A DNA stretch of 64,000 nt from Luteimicrobium xylanilyticum (GTDB lineage: Bacteria; Actinomycetota; Actinomycetes; Actinomycetales; Cellulomonadaceae), in NCBI RefSeq assembly GCF_009429125.1, contig NZ_CP045529.1, positions 3,782,001 to 3,846,000 of the forward strand. Reading direction: 5' to 3'. Positions 40,605 to 50,817 of this stretch are shown one piece after another. The position numbers were made by a program, and so were the translations under genes. Positions within the stretch are counted from its first letter, which is position 1. Every line of letters begins with the position of its first letter. The notes beneath the pieces are model-generated. The model worked only from the letters and a program-made list of their open reading frames with translations, searched no databases and was not told the origin of the DNA.

Positions 40605-41303
40605 TCAGTCGGCCCAGCCCGGCCGCACGAGCCCCGCCTCGTACGCCAGCACGACGAGCTGCGCGCGGTCCCGGGCCCCGACCTTGCTCATGGTCCGGGA
40701 CACGTGCGTCTTGACCGTCGACTCCGACAGGTACAGCGTCCGGGCGATCTCGTCGTTCGACAGCCCACGCGCCACCTCGACGAGCACCTCACGCTCGCGG
40801 GGTGTGAGGTCGTCGAGGCCGGCCGGCGAGGCGACGGGCCGGGTCGCGTCGGCCACGCGCGCGAGCAGGCGTCGCGTCACCGTCGGCGAGAGCAGCGCGT
40901 CGCCGCGCGCGGCAACGCGGACGGCGCGGACGAGGTCAGCTGGCTCCGTGTCCTTGACGAGGAACCCGCTCGCCCCCGACCGGATCGCCTCGGCCACGTA
41001 CTCGTCGAGCTCGAACGTCGTCACGACGACCACGTGCGTGCCCGACGCCGCCGGGTCGGCCACGATCCGACGCGTCGCCTCGAGCCCGTCGAGCCCCGGC
41101 ATGCGGATGTCCATGAGCACGACGTCGGGCCGCAGGTCGTGCGTGAGCCGCACCGCGTCGTCACCGGTCGACGCCTCCCCGACGACCGTCAGGTCCGGCT
41201 CCGAGTCGACCAGCGCCCGGAACCCGCCCCGGACCAGGACCTGGTCGTCGGCCAGCAGGACCCGGATCGCGCCGTCGTCGGGCATGCTCGTTCCTCCGCT
41301 CAT
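40605..41303 (-). CDS. two-component response regulator, NarL/LuxR type
   Basis: A 232-residue response regulator. The receiver domain has the acidic pocket VLLADDQ, the phospho-acceptor aspartate in VVLMDIRMPG, the switch threonine in VVVTTFE and the lysine in FLVKDTEPA. The C-terminal LuxR helix-turn-helix is LTPREREVLVEVARGLSNDE...STVKTHVSR. It is the partner of the kinase whose stop it overlaps by four bases. The downstream repeat at 40482-40598 may end the transcript. Confidence 0.95.
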   Translation of the reverse strand: MSGGTSMPDDGAIRVLLADDQVLVRGGFRALVDSEPDLTVVGEASTGDDAVRLTHDLRPDVVLMDIRMPGLDGLEATRRIVADPAASGTHVVVVTTFELDEYVAEAIRSGASGFLVKDTEPADLVRAVRVAARGDALLSPTVTRRLLARVADATRPVASPAGLDDLTPREREVLVEVARGLSNDEIARTLYLSESTVKTHVSRTMSKVGARDRAQLVVLAYEAGLVRPGWAD

Positions 41304-42697
41304 CGGTCCTCCCCTCCCGAACTGTCAGGCGCTCGCGGGGGCAGGGGCCGGCCAGCGCCTGACAGCTTCGGGGACGCGAGGGGGAGGCGGGCCTCGACCT
41401 CGAAACCCTGCCTGCCGTCGACCCGCGGGCCCCTCCGCACGACGCCGCCCACAGCCTTCACCCGCTCACGCATCCCCCGCAGCCCGTACCCCGACGACGG
41501 CGCAGCCCCGCCCACGGCGGCTCCCGGTCCGTCGTCGCTCACCCGGACGAGGACCGCACCGCCACCGGAGGGGTCCGCCCCGACCCGCACGTCGACGCGC
41601 GACGCCCCGGTCGCGTGCCGGCGGGCGTTGGTCAGCGCCTCCTGCACCACCCGGTACACGACGCCCGCCACGTGCGGCGGGACCTGGGCCCGGGTCGCGG
41701 GGTCGAGGGAGTCGTCGAGCGTCGCGACGGGCCCTCCCGGGACGGTGAACTCGTCGACGAGGCGCGGGAGCGCGTCGAGGGTCCAGGTCGGTGCGCGAGG
41801 CGCGGGGCCGGCGCCCTCGGGGTCGTCGGTGTCGCCCGCTCGGGGGCCGGCCACCGTCGCCGCATCCCGCCCCGCACCTGGTGCCACGGGTCCGCCCGCG
41901 GGAGCGCCGTCGTCGGACCGGACGATCCCCAGGACGGACCGCACCTCGTCGAGGGCGTCGCGGCTGGTCGACCGGATCTGGGTCAGCGCGGACCGCGCCT
42001 GCTCGACGTCGCGGTCCAGGAGGTGCAGCCCGACGCCCGCCTGCACGGAGATCGCGGAGAGCGAGTGGGCGAGGACGTCGTGGAGCTCGCGGGCGATGCG
42101 GAGGCGCTCGGCGGTGACGGCGTCGTGCTCGCGACGGTCGGCGGCCTCGCGGGCACGGGCCCGGCGCTCGGCGAGCCGGTCGAACCGGCCCCGCAGGGCC
42201 CCCGCCAGGAGCAGCAGCACGCACGACCAGGCAAGCCCGCCCGCGACGGCCGCCGGTGACGGGAACGGCTCGTCGCGGGCCGTGAACGCCGACGGCACGA
42301 CGACCGCGAGCGCCCCCAAGCCCGACCAGGCGGCGATCCGGCCTGACCGGGCCGACCCGCTGAGCACGAGCGCGACGAGCACGCCCTCGGTCGAGCCGAA
42401 CACCGGCCCGAGCGGGTAGCCCGCGAGCACATACACGCCGAGCGCCGCGACGGTCACGACGACCGCGGTCACGCGGCGGCGCAGGCTGAACGCGACCACG
42501 AACGGCGCCACGAGGAGCAGGAGGACGCCCCCGACGTCGAGGGCGCGGGCGTCGTGCGGGAACCGGTGCGACGCCCCGACGGTCCCGGCGAGCGCCACGA
42601 AGGCGAGCCCGCTCGCGAGGAAGAGGCGCGGGCGGCGGCGGTCGAGGGGGCCGGGCGTCGTCGGCACGCCCGGGCTGGTCGTGCCCGCCGCGGTCAT
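41300..42697 (-). CDS. sensor histidine kinase, HisKA_3 type
   Basis: A 465-residue NarX-like kinase. Six hydrophobic segments fill the first 190 residues, with no separate sensor domain. The phospho-acceptor helix is RIARELHDVLAHSLS with the modified histidine. A Gly/Pro/Asp-rich insert precedes the ATPase domain, which has EALTNARRHA (N box), SDDGPG (G1) and GYGLRGMRERV (G2). It probably senses membrane or envelope state and phosphorylates the next gene's product. A GTG three codons earlier (42706) is the alternative start. Confidence 0.94.
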   Translation of the reverse strand: MTAAGTTSPGVPTTPGPLDRRRPRLFLASGLAFVALAGTVGASHRFPHDARALDVGGVLLLLVAPFVVAFSLRRRVTAVVVTVAALGVYVLAGYPLGPVFGSTEGVLVALVLSGSARSGRIAAWSGLGALAVVVPSAFTARDEPFPSPAAVAGGLAWSCVLLLLAGALRGRFDRLAERRARAREAADRREHDAVTAERLRIARELHDVLAHSLSAISVQAGVGLHLLDRDVEQARSALTQIRSTSRDALDEVRSVLGIVRSDDGAPAGGPVAPGAGRDAATVAGPRAGDTDDPEGAGPAPRAPTWTLDALPRLVDEFTVPGGPVATLDDSLDPATRAQVPPHVAGVVYRVVQEALTNARRHATGASRVDVRVGADPSGGGAVLVRVSDDGPGAAVGGAAPSSGYGLRGMRERVKAVGGVVRRGPRVDGRQGFEVEARLPLASPKLSGAGRPLPPRAPDSSGGEDR

Positions 42698-42808
42698 GCT
42701 CTCCACGGTATTCGCGGGCGGTGCGCCGCGCGTCGGACCGGGGGGCTACCGCGACCGGTACCCCGGTGCCGGGCGGTGCTGTCGGTACCCACCGGGCAGG
42801 ATGGGCCC

Positions 42809-43822
42809 ATGTCGTCCCAGCCGTCCGGCCGTCTGCTCCTGCTCGACACCGCGAGCCTGTACTTCCGCGCGTTCTTCGGGGTCCCGGACTCCCTCCGCGC
42901 CCCCGACGGCACGCCCGTCAACGCGGTGCGCGGGCTGCTCGACATGATCGCCACGCTCGTCACGGACCACCGGCCGACGCGCCTCGTGGCGTGCTGGGAC
43001 GAGGACTGGCGGCCGGAGTTCCGGGTCGCGGCGATCCCGTCGTACAAGGCGCACCGGGTCGCGTCGGAGGTCGCGCCCGAGGACGTCGGCCCAGGTGACG
43101 CGCACTGGGTCGAGGAGGTCCCGCCGACGCTGGTCGCGCAGGTGCCGGTGATCGTCGAGGTGCTGGCGGCGCTGGGGATCGCGCGCGTCGGGGCGCCGGG
43201 GTTCGAGGCCGACGACGTCATCGGGACCCTGACGGCCCGCGAGGTCGCCCGTCCTGCGGGCGAGCGGGACAGCGTCGACGTCGTCACGGGCGACCGCGAC
43301 CTGTTCCAGCTCGTCGACGACGACGCCGGCGTCCGCATCCTCTACCCCGTCAAGGGCATCAAGAACCTCCTGACGGTCGACCAGGCGGTGCTGCGCGAGA
43401 AGTACGCCGTGCCGACCGGGGCCGCGTACGCGGACATGGCGATCCTGCGCGGGGACCCGTCCGACGGGCTGCCCGGGGTCGCCGGCATCGGCGAGAAGAC
43501 CGCCGCGGCGCTCATCGAGAGGTACGGCACGCTCGACGGCATCCTCGCCGCGCGCGACTCGACCGATCCCGGGCTCACCGCGACGCAACGCCGCCGGCTC
43601 ACGGAGGCGTCCGACTACCTCGACGTCGCGCCCGGCGTGGTGCGGGTCGTGCGGAGCGCGCCCGTCGTGCTCCCCGCGCCTTCGGCCACCCGCCCCGTGC
43701 CCGACGACGTCCCTGCCGCACCCGTGGACCCGGACGCTCTCGCGGCGCTCGTCGAGCGGTGGGGGCTGGCGTCGAGCGTGCGTCGCGTGACGGACGCGTT
43801 CGCTCAGCACGCCGTGAGCTGA
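42809..43822 (+). CDS. 5'-3' exonuclease (FEN/PolI N-terminal type)
   Basis: A 337-residue nuclease with the fold of the polymerase I 5' exonuclease. Acidic motifs are RLLLLDTASLYFRAFFG, ACWDEDWRPEFR, PGFEADDVIGTLT and VVTGDRDLFQLVDDD. The helix-hairpin-helix region GDPSDGLPGVAGIGEKTAA binds DNA. It is a stand-alone enzyme for removing flaps or RNA primers. The ATG was chosen since the alignment to the family starts there; the open frame upstream is shadow sequence of the divergent kinase region. Confidence 0.94.
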   Translation: MSSQPSGRLLLLDTASLYFRAFFGVPDSLRAPDGTPVNAVRGLLDMIATLVTDHRPTRLVACWDEDWRPEFRVAAIPSYKAHRVASEVAPEDVGPGDAHWVEEVPPTLVAQVPVIVEVLAALGIARVGAPGFEADDVIGTLTAREVARPAGERDSVDVVTGDRDLFQLVDDDAGVRILYPVKGIKNLLTVDQAVLREKYAVPTGAAYADMAILRGDPSDGLPGVAGIGEKTAAALIERYGTLDGILAARDSTDPGLTATQRRRLTEASDYLDVAPGVVRVVRSAPVVLPAPSATRPVPDDVPAAPVDPDALAALVERWGLASSVRRVTDAFAQHAVS

Positions 43823-43853
43823 GGCGCCGAGGGGCTGACGCGTCGGGCGGCCC

Positions 43854-44303
43854 TCACCCCACGAACACGCAGAAGGGGTGCCCGTCGGGGTCGGCGTAGA
43901 CGCACAGCGGCTCGTCGGGGTCGTCGGTGCGGTCGAGGAGCAGGGTCGCGCCCAGCGCGAGCGCCCGCTCGTGCTGCACGTCGAGCGCGGCGGCGTCGGG
44001 CACGGTCGTGTCGAGGTGGAGCTGCTGGGGAACTTCGGGATCGGGCCACGTCGACCGGGGCAGCGCGTCGACCTGCTGGAACGCGAGCCCGAAGTCCTCG
44101 CCCGGTTGCCGCAGCACGAGCCAGTCCGCGCCGTTCGGGTCGGGCTCGCCGGGCGCCGGCGCCTCGTCGCCGCGCCGGTACTCGAGCCCGAAGAACTGGC
44201 GGTAGAACTCGGCCAGCCGCCGGGCGTCCGTGGTGTCGAGGACGACCTGCCGGATCCGGGGGACGGCCGCGGGCGCCGTCGTCGGTGTGCTGCTCTCGCT
44301 CAT
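43854..44303 (-). CDS. VOC family protein (glyoxalase-like)
   Basis: A 149-residue single-module vicinal oxygen chelate protein: RIRQVVLDTTDARRLAEFY at the start, QQLHLDTTVPD in the middle and CVYADPDGHPFCVF at the end. The H/E metal positions are partly kept. Roles range from glyoxalase and resistance to simple binding; none can be assigned. It converges on the exonuclease gene and is divergent from another VOC gene. Confidence 0.9.
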   Translation of the reverse strand: MSESSTPTTAPAAVPRIRQVVLDTTDARRLAEFYRQFFGLEYRRGDEAPAPGEPDPNGADWLVLRQPGEDFGLAFQQVDALPRSTWPDPEVPQQLHLDTTVPDAAALDVQHERALALGATLLLDRTDDPDEPLCVYADPDGHPFCVFVG

Positions 44304-44403
44304 GGGTGCCACCTCCTCGTCGAGCCTCGCACCGACGCGCGATGAGTTCCACGCAGGCGCACAGTCGATACAGGCACCCCATCGACACCGATCAGGAGAA
44401 GCC

Positions 44404-45174
44404 ATGCCTGCACGTGGAGAGGTGCCCGCGGGCGCCCCGATCTGGAACGACCTCACCACCGACGACCTCGACGCGACGGTCGCCTTCTACTCCGGGCTGT
44501 TCGGCTGGACCCACGAGGGTCACGGCGAGGAGTACGGCAACTACGGGACGTTCTCCCTCGACGGCAAGCCCGTCGCGGGCGTCATGCCACCCATGGGCCC
44601 CGGGCAGCCGCTCGTCTGGTCCGTGCACCTGCACGCACCCGACGTGAGCGCCGCCGTGGACGCCGCCCGAGCCGCCGGCGGCACGGTCCTCGTCGACGCC
44701 ATGGACGTCATGGACCTCGGCAGGCAGGCCGTCGTCGTGGACCCGGCGGGTGCGGCCTTCTCGCTGTGGCAGCCGGGGACGCACCGGGGCTTCGAGGTCG
44801 TCGAGGAGCACGGCGCCCCCGGCTGGCACGAGCTGCACACGCAGGGCTTCGACACCGTCCTGCCGTTCTACGACGCGCTCGGCTGGACCACGCGCGTCAT
44901 GTCCGACGAACCGCAGTTCCGATACGCCGTCGACGAGGTCGACGACCACCAGCTCGCCGGGATCATGGATGACCCGCGCTCCGGCATCTCCGGCCCGTCG
45001 TACTGGCTCACGTACTTCACCACCGACGACGCCGACGCGACCGCCGCCCGCATCACCGAGCTCGGCGGGGCGGTCGTCCAGGGGCCCGAGGACACCCCCT
45101 ACGGTCGGCTCGTCAACGCGAAGGACCCCCGCGGCTCGGAGTTCTCCGCGATCGGCCCCAACACCGGCGCCTGA
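44404..45174 (+). CDS. VOC family protein with two glyoxalase modules
   Basis: A 256-residue protein with two VOC modules. Module 1 (residues about 12-120) has IWNDLTTDDLDATVAFYSGLF and ends VVVDPAGAAFSLWQP. Module 2 (about 140-255) has GWHELHTQGFDTVLPFYDAL and YGRLVNAKDPRGSEFSAI. It resembles the actinobacterial hydroxylase/27-kDa antigen-type VOC proteins of unknown substrate. AGGAGAAGCC precedes the ATG. Confidence 0.9.
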   Translation: MPARGEVPAGAPIWNDLTTDDLDATVAFYSGLFGWTHEGHGEEYGNYGTFSLDGKPVAGVMPPMGPGQPLVWSVHLHAPDVSAAVDAARAAGGTVLVDAMDVMDLGRQAVVVDPAGAAFSLWQPGTHRGFEVVEEHGAPGWHELHTQGFDTVLPFYDALGWTTRVMSDEPQFRYAVDEVDDHQLAGIMDDPRSGISGPSYWLTYFTTDDADATAARITELGGAVVQGPEDTPYGRLVNAKDPRGSEFSAIGPNTGA

Positions 45175-45281
45175 CACCGGCGCCTGACACTGCCACGACC
45201 CATCCGCAGGTCCCACCGCTCCGAACCCCGGTCGAGCGGCAGCGAGGAACCGCCTCGCTGCCCGACCGGAAGGTGGAACCG

Positions 45282-45698
45282 ATGCACGGCATGACCTCCT
45301 CCCCGAACCGCGCGCTGGCCGCGGTCTTCGGCGCCGTCTACCTGCTCGTGGGGCTCGTGGGCTTCGCGATCACCCCGGGCGTGGGCTTCGCCGCGACCGA
45401 GGGCAAGGACCTCATCGTGTTCGAGGTCAACCCGCTGCACAACATCGTGCACGTGGCGATCGGGCTGACCCTGGTCCTCGCGTCGCGGACCGTCCGCTCG
45501 GCCCGGGCGGTGAACACCACGATCGGCGCCGTCTACCTGCTCGTCGGAGTCGTCGGGCTCTTCCTCATCGGGTCGTCGGCAAACATCATCGCGCTCAACG
45601 GCGCGGACAACGTGCTCCACCTGGCGAGCGCCGTCCTGCTCCTGGCGGTGGGCCTCGCCGCGGACCGCGAGTACGACCCCGAGCGGCTCCCGGCCTGA
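45282..45698 (+). CDS. DUF4383 membrane protein
   Basis: A 138-residue membrane protein with four helices: VFGAVYLLVGLVGFAI, LHNIVHVAIGLTLVLAS, IGAVYLLVGVVGLFLI and VLHLASAVLLLAVGLA. The NxxHxxxG and DNxLH motifs of DUF4383 are present (NPLHNIVHV, ADNVLHL). Function is unknown. GGAAGGTGG precedes the ATG. The next gene begins two bases after its stop. Confidence 0.9.
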   Translation: MHGMTSSPNRALAAVFGAVYLLVGLVGFAITPGVGFAATEGKDLIVFEVNPLHNIVHVAIGLTLVLASRTVRSARAVNTTIGAVYLLVGVVGLFLIGSSANIIALNGADNVLHLASAVLLLAVGLAADREYDPERLPA

Positions 45699-45699
45699 C

Positions 45700-46338
45700 A
45701 TGGCCACGGACACGACAGGCGGCCGCCCCGTGACGACGGCGCCCCTGGCCGCCCGCTCCGCCGTGCCGCTCGGCCGGGCCGGCCGGGCCGGCCGGCCGGG
45801 CTGGACCACGACGACGGCCGTCGGCATCGTCGTGCTGGGCGCCGCGCTCGTGAACCTGTCGCTCGTGCGCAGCCTCGACGGGCGCCCGGCTCTGGTGGTG
45901 CCGCTCGGCGTGGGGCTCGCCGAGCTCGGCTGGGCGCTCGGCACGCTCCGGGCCCGGGCCCTTCCAGCGGCACGCCTCGCGGGCCCGGCGCTCGTCGTCG
46001 CCGGCGCGGGCTGGCTGCTCGTGGCTGCCTGGACGCACGGCACGGTCGGCACCGGCGACGCGACCGCGAGCGTGCTGCAGGTCGCGGGCGGCTTCGCGGT
46101 CACGGTGCTCGCGCGCCTCGCCGACACCCACCCGCGCGACGACCGTCGAGCGGCACAAGACGACGAACGGACCGGTCGACGCACGCTGGGGCGGCTCGCC
46201 GTCCTGCTCCTGACGGCCGTCGTCGTCTCCGCGGTCGCGGCCACCGGGATGGCCGCGTCACCGGCCGGCGTGGACGCGCACATGCCGGGCATGCCGTCGA
46301 TGCACCACGGCATGCAGGACATGCCGGGTCACGGCTGA
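45700..46338 (+). CDS. hypothetical membrane protein with Met/His-rich tail
   Basis: A 212-residue protein with about five hydrophobic segments and a Gly/Ala/Arg-rich N terminus. After the last helix the C terminus is rich in methionine and histidine (HMPGMPSMHHGMQDMPGHG), a composition seen in copper-binding periplasmic proteins. No family was recognised. It starts two bases after the DUF4383 gene and is probably co-transcribed. It converges on the glycoside hydrolase gene nine bases away. Confidence 0.7.
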   Translation: MATDTTGGRPVTTAPLAARSAVPLGRAGRAGRPGWTTTTAVGIVVLGAALVNLSLVRSLDGRPALVVPLGVGLAELGWALGTLRARALPAARLAGPALVVAGAGWLLVAAWTHGTVGTGDATASVLQVAGGFAVTVLARLADTHPRDDRRAAQDDERTGRRTLGRLAVLLLTAVVVSAVAATGMAASPAGVDAHMPGMPSMHHGMQDMPGHG

Positions 46339-46347
46339 CACCGACGG

Positions 46348-47673
46348 TCAGCGCGCGTCGAGCGTGACGAGCGTCAGCAGCACCGTCGCGCTCGTCCACA
46401 CCAGCGGGGCGGTGCCGGCCGGACTGCCGTCGTGCAGCACCTTCTCGGGGAACGAGCCGGCCGGTGTGCGGTGCTGGTCGAGCCAGTCGAGCAGCCGGGT
46501 CGCGAGCCCCCGGCCCGCGGCATCCGTCCCGGACGCGGCACCGAGCGCGACGAGCGCCGTCTCAGGCGTCCAGCTCACGCCGTCCTCGGCCCAGTGCGCC
46601 CCGGGCGCCAGCCCCCCGGCCGGCCGTTCCATCTGCCCGACGGCGGCGCGCAGGGCCGCGCGCACGTCGCCGTCGTCGGACGCGGCGTCGGGCTGGAACG
46701 GCGGCAGCAGGAAGGCGACGGCCGCGTCGCGGCCGCTGCTCCCGGGGTAGCGCCCGTACGACGGCGCGAACCCGGCGTCGATCCCCGCGGACAGCCGCTG
46801 GGCGGCGGACCCTGCCGCCTGCACGCCGTCGGCGTCGCCGAGCAGGCCGTAGAGGTGGGTCGCGGCACGGAGCCCGGCCAGGAGCGGGGCGGCGGTGCCG
46901 AGCGTGACCGTGTCCTCGCGCTTCTCCCAGTAGTCGGGCGACGGCGCGGGGAGGCCCGTGGCCCCGAGCGCGCGGACGGCGGCGTTCGTCCCCCGGTCGA
47001 GCAGGGGCTGGAACTGCGCGAGGACGGCGGCGCGCTGGGCCGCGGGTGCGGCGTCGACCGTCTCGCCGAGCGCCCACAACAGCCAGCCGACGCCGTCGGT
47101 CTGGGGGGTGCGGTCGTCGGGCGGGCCGCTGCCGTCGGGCAGGTAGCGGGCCTGGACGGTGCCGTCGGCCGCCTGTGCCCGCTGGTAGAAGGCGAGGACA
47201 CGGCGGGCGTCGCCGACGTGGCCGGTGCGGGCGTACGCGACCGCGACGAACGCGCCGTCCCGCGGCCACGCGTAGCGCCACGGCCCGGACCCGGCGGCGA
47301 GGACGGCGCCGTCCTCGAGCGTCATCGTGTGCAGGTCCAGAAGCGCATCGCGGGCCATGCCCTGCCAGCGGGTCCCGGCACCCGGTACTTCGCCGGACGC
47401 GAGCCACGTGCGCTGCGCCGCGGCCTCCGCGGTGGCGCCGGCGACAGCACGGGTCCCGGGCTCGAGCCCGGCGCCGTCGGGCTCGACGCGGGTCAGGTTC
47501 CCGGCGGCGTCGCGGGCCATCGTGGCGAGGTAGAGGGGCTTGTCGGAGTACGCCGTGCGGCCGAGGTGGTTGGTCGCGGCGACGCCCAGCGTCGCGACGA
47601 GCGCGGCGCTGACGAGCAGCGCGAGCTGCCGGCGCCACCGCCGGCGTTCGCCCGCTCGTCGTCGCACGTTCAT
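46348..47673 (-). CDS. GH15-like glycoside hydrolase (glucoamylase-related), membrane-anchored or secreted
   Basis: A 441-residue protein. An N-terminal basic stretch and one hydrophobic helix ([17 protein letters not shown]) suggest an uncleaved anchor or signal peptide. The catalytic (alpha/alpha)6 barrel shows GH15 features: [30 protein letters not shown], a general-acid glutamate context DYWEKRED and a late [13 protein letters not shown]. It probably cleaves alpha-glucans from the non-reducing end. It is divergent from pgi, linking glucose release with glycolysis, but the two genes need not be co-regulated. Confidence 0.82.
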   Translation of the reverse strand: MNVRRRAGERRRWRRQLALLVSAALVATLGVAATNHLGRTAYSDKPLYLATMARDAAGNLTRVEPDGAGLEPGTRAVAGATAEAAAQRTWLASGEVPGAGTRWQGMARDALLDLHTMTLEDGAVLAAGSGPWRYAWPRDGAFVAVAYARTGHVGDARRVLAFYQRAQAADGTVQARYLPDGSGPPDDRTPQTDGVGWLLWALGETVDAAPAAQRAAVLAQFQPLLDRGTNAAVRALGATGLPAPSPDYWEKREDTVTLGTAAPLLAGLRAATHLYGLLGDADGVQAAGSAAQRLSAGIDAGFAPSYGRYPGSSGRDAAVAFLLPPFQPDAASDDGDVRAALRAAVGQMERPAGGLAPGAHWAEDGVSWTPETALVALGAASGTDAAGRGLATRLLDWLDQHRTPAGSFPEKVLHDGSPAGTAPLVWTSATVLLTLVTLDAR

Positions 47674-47770
47674 CGAGGCACTGTACGTCCCGACCGTCGA
47701 CGGCCACGACCGGGTCGGCTCCGCGGTAGGCAGGGACGCGTACGAATCCACACGCGACTATCGTCGAACC

Positions 47771-49498
47771 GTGACCGAGAACTCCTCTGCCAGCGCCCCT
47801 GTGGACCCCACGACGACGGCCGCCTGGGCGGCCCTCAACAGCCTGCGCGACGGCCTCGAGCCGGACCTGCGCGGCTGGTTCGCCGCCGACCCGGGCCGCG
47901 CCGAGCGGCTCACGCTCGAGGCCGGTGACCTCACCGTCGACCTGTCGAAGAACCTCGTGACCGACGACGTCCTCGCGCGCCTCGTCGAGCTCGCGCGCGA
48001 CGTCGACGTGCCCGGCCGGTACGACGCGATGCTGCGCGGCGACCACATCAACGTGACGGAGGACCGCGCCGTCCTGCACACCGCGCTGCGCCGCCCCGAC
48101 GGTGCCGAGCCCGAGCTGGTCGTGGACGGCCAGCACGTCGACGACGACGTCCACGAGGTCCTCGGCCGCGTCTACGAGTTCGCCGACAAGGTCCGCTCGG
48201 GCGAGTGGACGGGCGTCACGGGCAAGCGCGTCGAGACCGTCGTGAACATCGGCATCGGCGGGTCGGACCTCGGCCCGGTCATGGTCTACGAGGCGCTCAA
48301 GCCGTACGTGCAGCCGGGCCTCGAGGCGCGGTTCGTCTCCAACATCGACCCGTCGGACGTGTACGAGAAGACCGCCGACCTCGACCCCGAGACGACGCTG
48401 TTCATCGTCGCGTCCAAGACGTTCGGGACGCTCGAGACCCTGACCAACGCCCGCCTGGCCCGCCAGTGGCTGTGGGAGCGCCTGGTCGCGAACGGTGCGA
48501 TCGAGGACACCGACGAGGCCCGCACCGCCGCCGTCGGGAAGCACTTCGTCGCCGTCTCCACCGCGCTCGACAAGGTCGCGGCGTTCGGCATCGACCCGGC
48601 GAACGCGTTCGGGTTCTGGGACTGGGTCGGTGGCCGCTACTCGGTGGACTCGGCGATCGGCACGTCCGTCGCGATCGCCGTCGGGCCGGACGCCTTCGAG
48701 GAGTTCCTCGCCGGGTTCCACGCGATCGACGAGCACGTCCGCACCACGCCGCTCGAGCAGAACGTGCCCGTCCTCATGGGACTGCTCAACGTCTGGTACA
48801 CGAACTTCCTCGACGCCCACACGCACGCCGTCCTGCCGTACGCGCAGTACCTGCACCGCTTCCCGGCGTACCTGCAGCAGCTCACCATGGAGTCCAACGG
48901 CAAGTCGGTCCGCTGGGACGGCACGCCCGTGGTGACCGAGACCGGCGAGGTCTTCTGGGGCGAGCCCGGGACGAACGGCCAGCACGCCTTCTACCAGCTC
49001 ATCCACCAGGGCACGCGCCTGATCCCGGCCGACTTCATCGCCGTCGCGAACCCGGCGCGCCCGCTGAAGGACGGCACCGGTGATGGCGGGGCGGTCGCCG
49101 CGGGCGCGGACGTGCACGCCCTGTTCCTCGCGAACTTCTTCGCGCAGACCAAGGCCCTCGCGTTCGGCAAGACCGCCGACGAGGTCCGCGCCGAGGGCAC
49201 CCCCGAGGCGATCGTCCCGGCCCGCGTGTTCTCCGGGAACCGCCCGACGACGTCGATCCTCGCCCCCGCGCTGACCCCGTCCGTGGTGGGTCAGCTCATC
49301 GCGCTGTACGAGCACATCACGTTCGTCGAGGGCACGGTCTGGGGCATCGACTCGTTCGACCAGTGGGGCGTCGAGCTCGGCAAGAAGCTCGCGCTCGAGA
49401 TCGCCCCGGCGGTCGAGGGCGACGCCGCGGCGCTCGAGGCGCAGGACCCGTCGACCCAGGCCCTCATCGCGAAGTACCTGGAGCTGCGCGAGTCCTGA
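47771..49498 (+). CDS. pgi: glucose-6-phosphate isomerase
   Basis: A 575-residue PGI interconverting glucose 6-phosphate and fructose 6-phosphate. Signature motifs are [14 protein letters not shown], the phosphate loop [41 protein letters not shown], and the catalytic glutamate/histidine segment [17 protein letters not shown] lysine is in the C-terminal [11 protein letters not shown]. The length is that of the long bacterial form. GTG at 47771 is chosen as the frame before it runs through the divergent promoter. Confidence 0.97.
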   Translation: MTENSSASAPVDPTTTAAWAALNSLRDGLEPDLRGWFAADPGRAERLTLEAGDLTVDLSKNLVTDDVLARLVELARDVDVPGRYDAMLRGDHINVTEDRAVLHTALRRPDGAEPELVVDGQHVDDDVHEVLGRVYEFADKVRSGEWTGVTGKRVETVVNIGIGGSDLGPVMVYEALKPYVQPGLEARFVSNIDPSDVYEKTADLDPETTLFIVASKTFGTLETLTNARLARQWLWERLVANGAIEDTDEARTAAVGKHFVAVSTALDKVAAFGIDPANAFGFWDWVGGRYSVDSAIGTSVAIAVGPDAFEEFLAGFHAIDEHVRTTPLEQNVPVLMGLLNVWYTNFLDAHTHAVLPYAQYLHRFPAYLQQLTMESNGKSVRWDGTPVVTETGEVFWGEPGTNGQHAFYQLIHQGTRLIPADFIAVANPARPLKDGTGDGGAVAAGADVHALFLANFFAQTKALAFGKTADEVRAEGTPEAIVPARVFSGNRPTTSILAPALTPSVVGQLIALYEHITFVEGTVWGIDSFDQWGVELGKKLALEIAPAVEGDAAALEAQDPSTQALIAKYLELRES

Positions 49499-49628
49499 CG
49501 ACGGCGAAGGGCGTGGCGGGCAGACCCAGCCACGACTCAGGTCCACCCCGTAGAGTGCGGGTGATCCGCACGACGAGCGCCCGCTCACCTCCAGGCTGGG
49601 AAGTCGACCCGAGCACCTGCGAGGCAGC

Positions 49629-50726
49629 GTGACCACACTCACCCCGACCGTCCCGGCGTCCAGGACGTCGCCTCGCGACGCCGCGACGGGCACGTACGCG
49701 GCTCTCCTCCGGACCGTCCGCGACGCGGGCCTCCTGCGTCGCACGCTCGGCTTCTACGGCACCACGGCAGGCGTCCTCGGCGCCGTCTTCCTCGGGGTCT
49801 TCGTCGGGATGGTCCTGCTCGGCGACACGTGGTGGCAGCTCGCGCTCGCGGGCGTGCTCGGCGTGGTGCTCACGCAGTTCGCGTTCCTCGGGCACGAGGC
49901 GTCGCACCGGCAGATCTTCACGTCCGGCCCGGTCAACGACCGGGTGGGACGCTGGCTCGCGAACGGCGTCGTCGGCATCTCGTACTCGTGGTGGATGAAC
50001 AAGCACACGCGCCACCACGCGAACCCGAACAAGGTCAGCAAGGACCCGGACATCGAGTTCGACACGATCTCGTTCACCGAGGAGCAGGCGGCGAGGCAGA
50101 CCGGGTGGCGCGCCGTGATCATCCGCCGCCAGGGCTGGCTGTTCTTCCCCCTGCTGACCCTCGAGGGGCTCAACCTGCACGTGGCGTCGATCCGCACCCT
50201 CGTCACGGACCGGCGCGAGGGCTGGGTCCGCGAGATCGTGACGATCACCGCCCGTCTGGCCGTCTACCTGGGCCTCGTCTTCTGGCTGCTGCCGCCCGGC
50301 ATCGCCGCCGCGTTCGTGGGCGTCCACCTCGCCGTCTTCGGCGTGTACATGGGAGCGTCGTTCGCGCCGAACCACAAGGGCATGGCGATCATCCCCCACG
50401 ACTCGAAGCTCGACTTCCTCTCCCGCCAGGTGCTGACCTCCCGCAACATCGTGGGCGGCCGGATCGTCTCCGACCGTGGCCTGACGCAGGTCTACGGCGG
50501 CCTCAACTACCAGGTCGAGCACCACCTGTTCCCGAGCATGCCGCGCCCGCACCTCGCGAAGGCCCGCGAGATCGTCCGCGAGCACTGCGCGCGGATCGGC
50601 GTGCCGTACACGGAGACGACGACGTTGCGGTCCTACGGGATCGTCGTGAAGTACCTCAACCGGGTGGGCCTCGCCGCGCGCGACCCGTTCGACTGCCCGA
50701 CGTTCAGGACCCTGCGGCGCCAGTGA
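49629..50726 (+). CDS. membrane fatty acid desaturase
   Basis: A 365-residue acyl desaturase with three histidine boxes: HEASHR (about residue 97), HTRHH (about 130) and NYQVEHHLF (about 295). It has four membrane helices in pairs, as in the delta-5/delta-9 acyl-CoA or lipid desaturases. It introduces double bonds into membrane lipids using a di-iron centre. GTG start. No electron-donor gene is beside it. Confidence 0.94.
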   Translation: MTTLTPTVPASRTSPRDAATGTYAALLRTVRDAGLLRRTLGFYGTTAGVLGAVFLGVFVGMVLLGDTWWQLALAGVLGVVLTQFAFLGHEASHRQIFTSGPVNDRVGRWLANGVVGISYSWWMNKHTRHHANPNKVSKDPDIEFDTISFTEEQAARQTGWRAVIIRRQGWLFFPLLTLEGLNLHVASIRTLVTDRREGWVREIVTITARLAVYLGLVFWLLPPGIAAAFVGVHLAVFGVYMGASFAPNHKGMAIIPHDSKLDFLSRQVLTSRNIVGGRIVSDRGLTQVYGGLNYQVEHHLFPSMPRPHLAKAREIVREHCARIGVPYTETTTLRSYGIVVKYLNRVGLAARDPFDCPTFRTLRRQ

Positions 50727-50817
50727 GAGGCCCCGGCGCCGTGGCGCCGGCGTTGTGCGCCCGCGCGTCGCGCGCGAGGATCGAACCTGCGCACCCGACG
50801 GAGGGCAGGGAGACGAC

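Noticed and set aside
46562-49744. A 1,060-codon leftward open frame opposite pgi
   Set aside because: It is rich in Arg, Asp, Val and Gly without domain motifs and covers pgi and a GH15-like gene, both with clear family signatures. It is a GC-rich antisense shadow.
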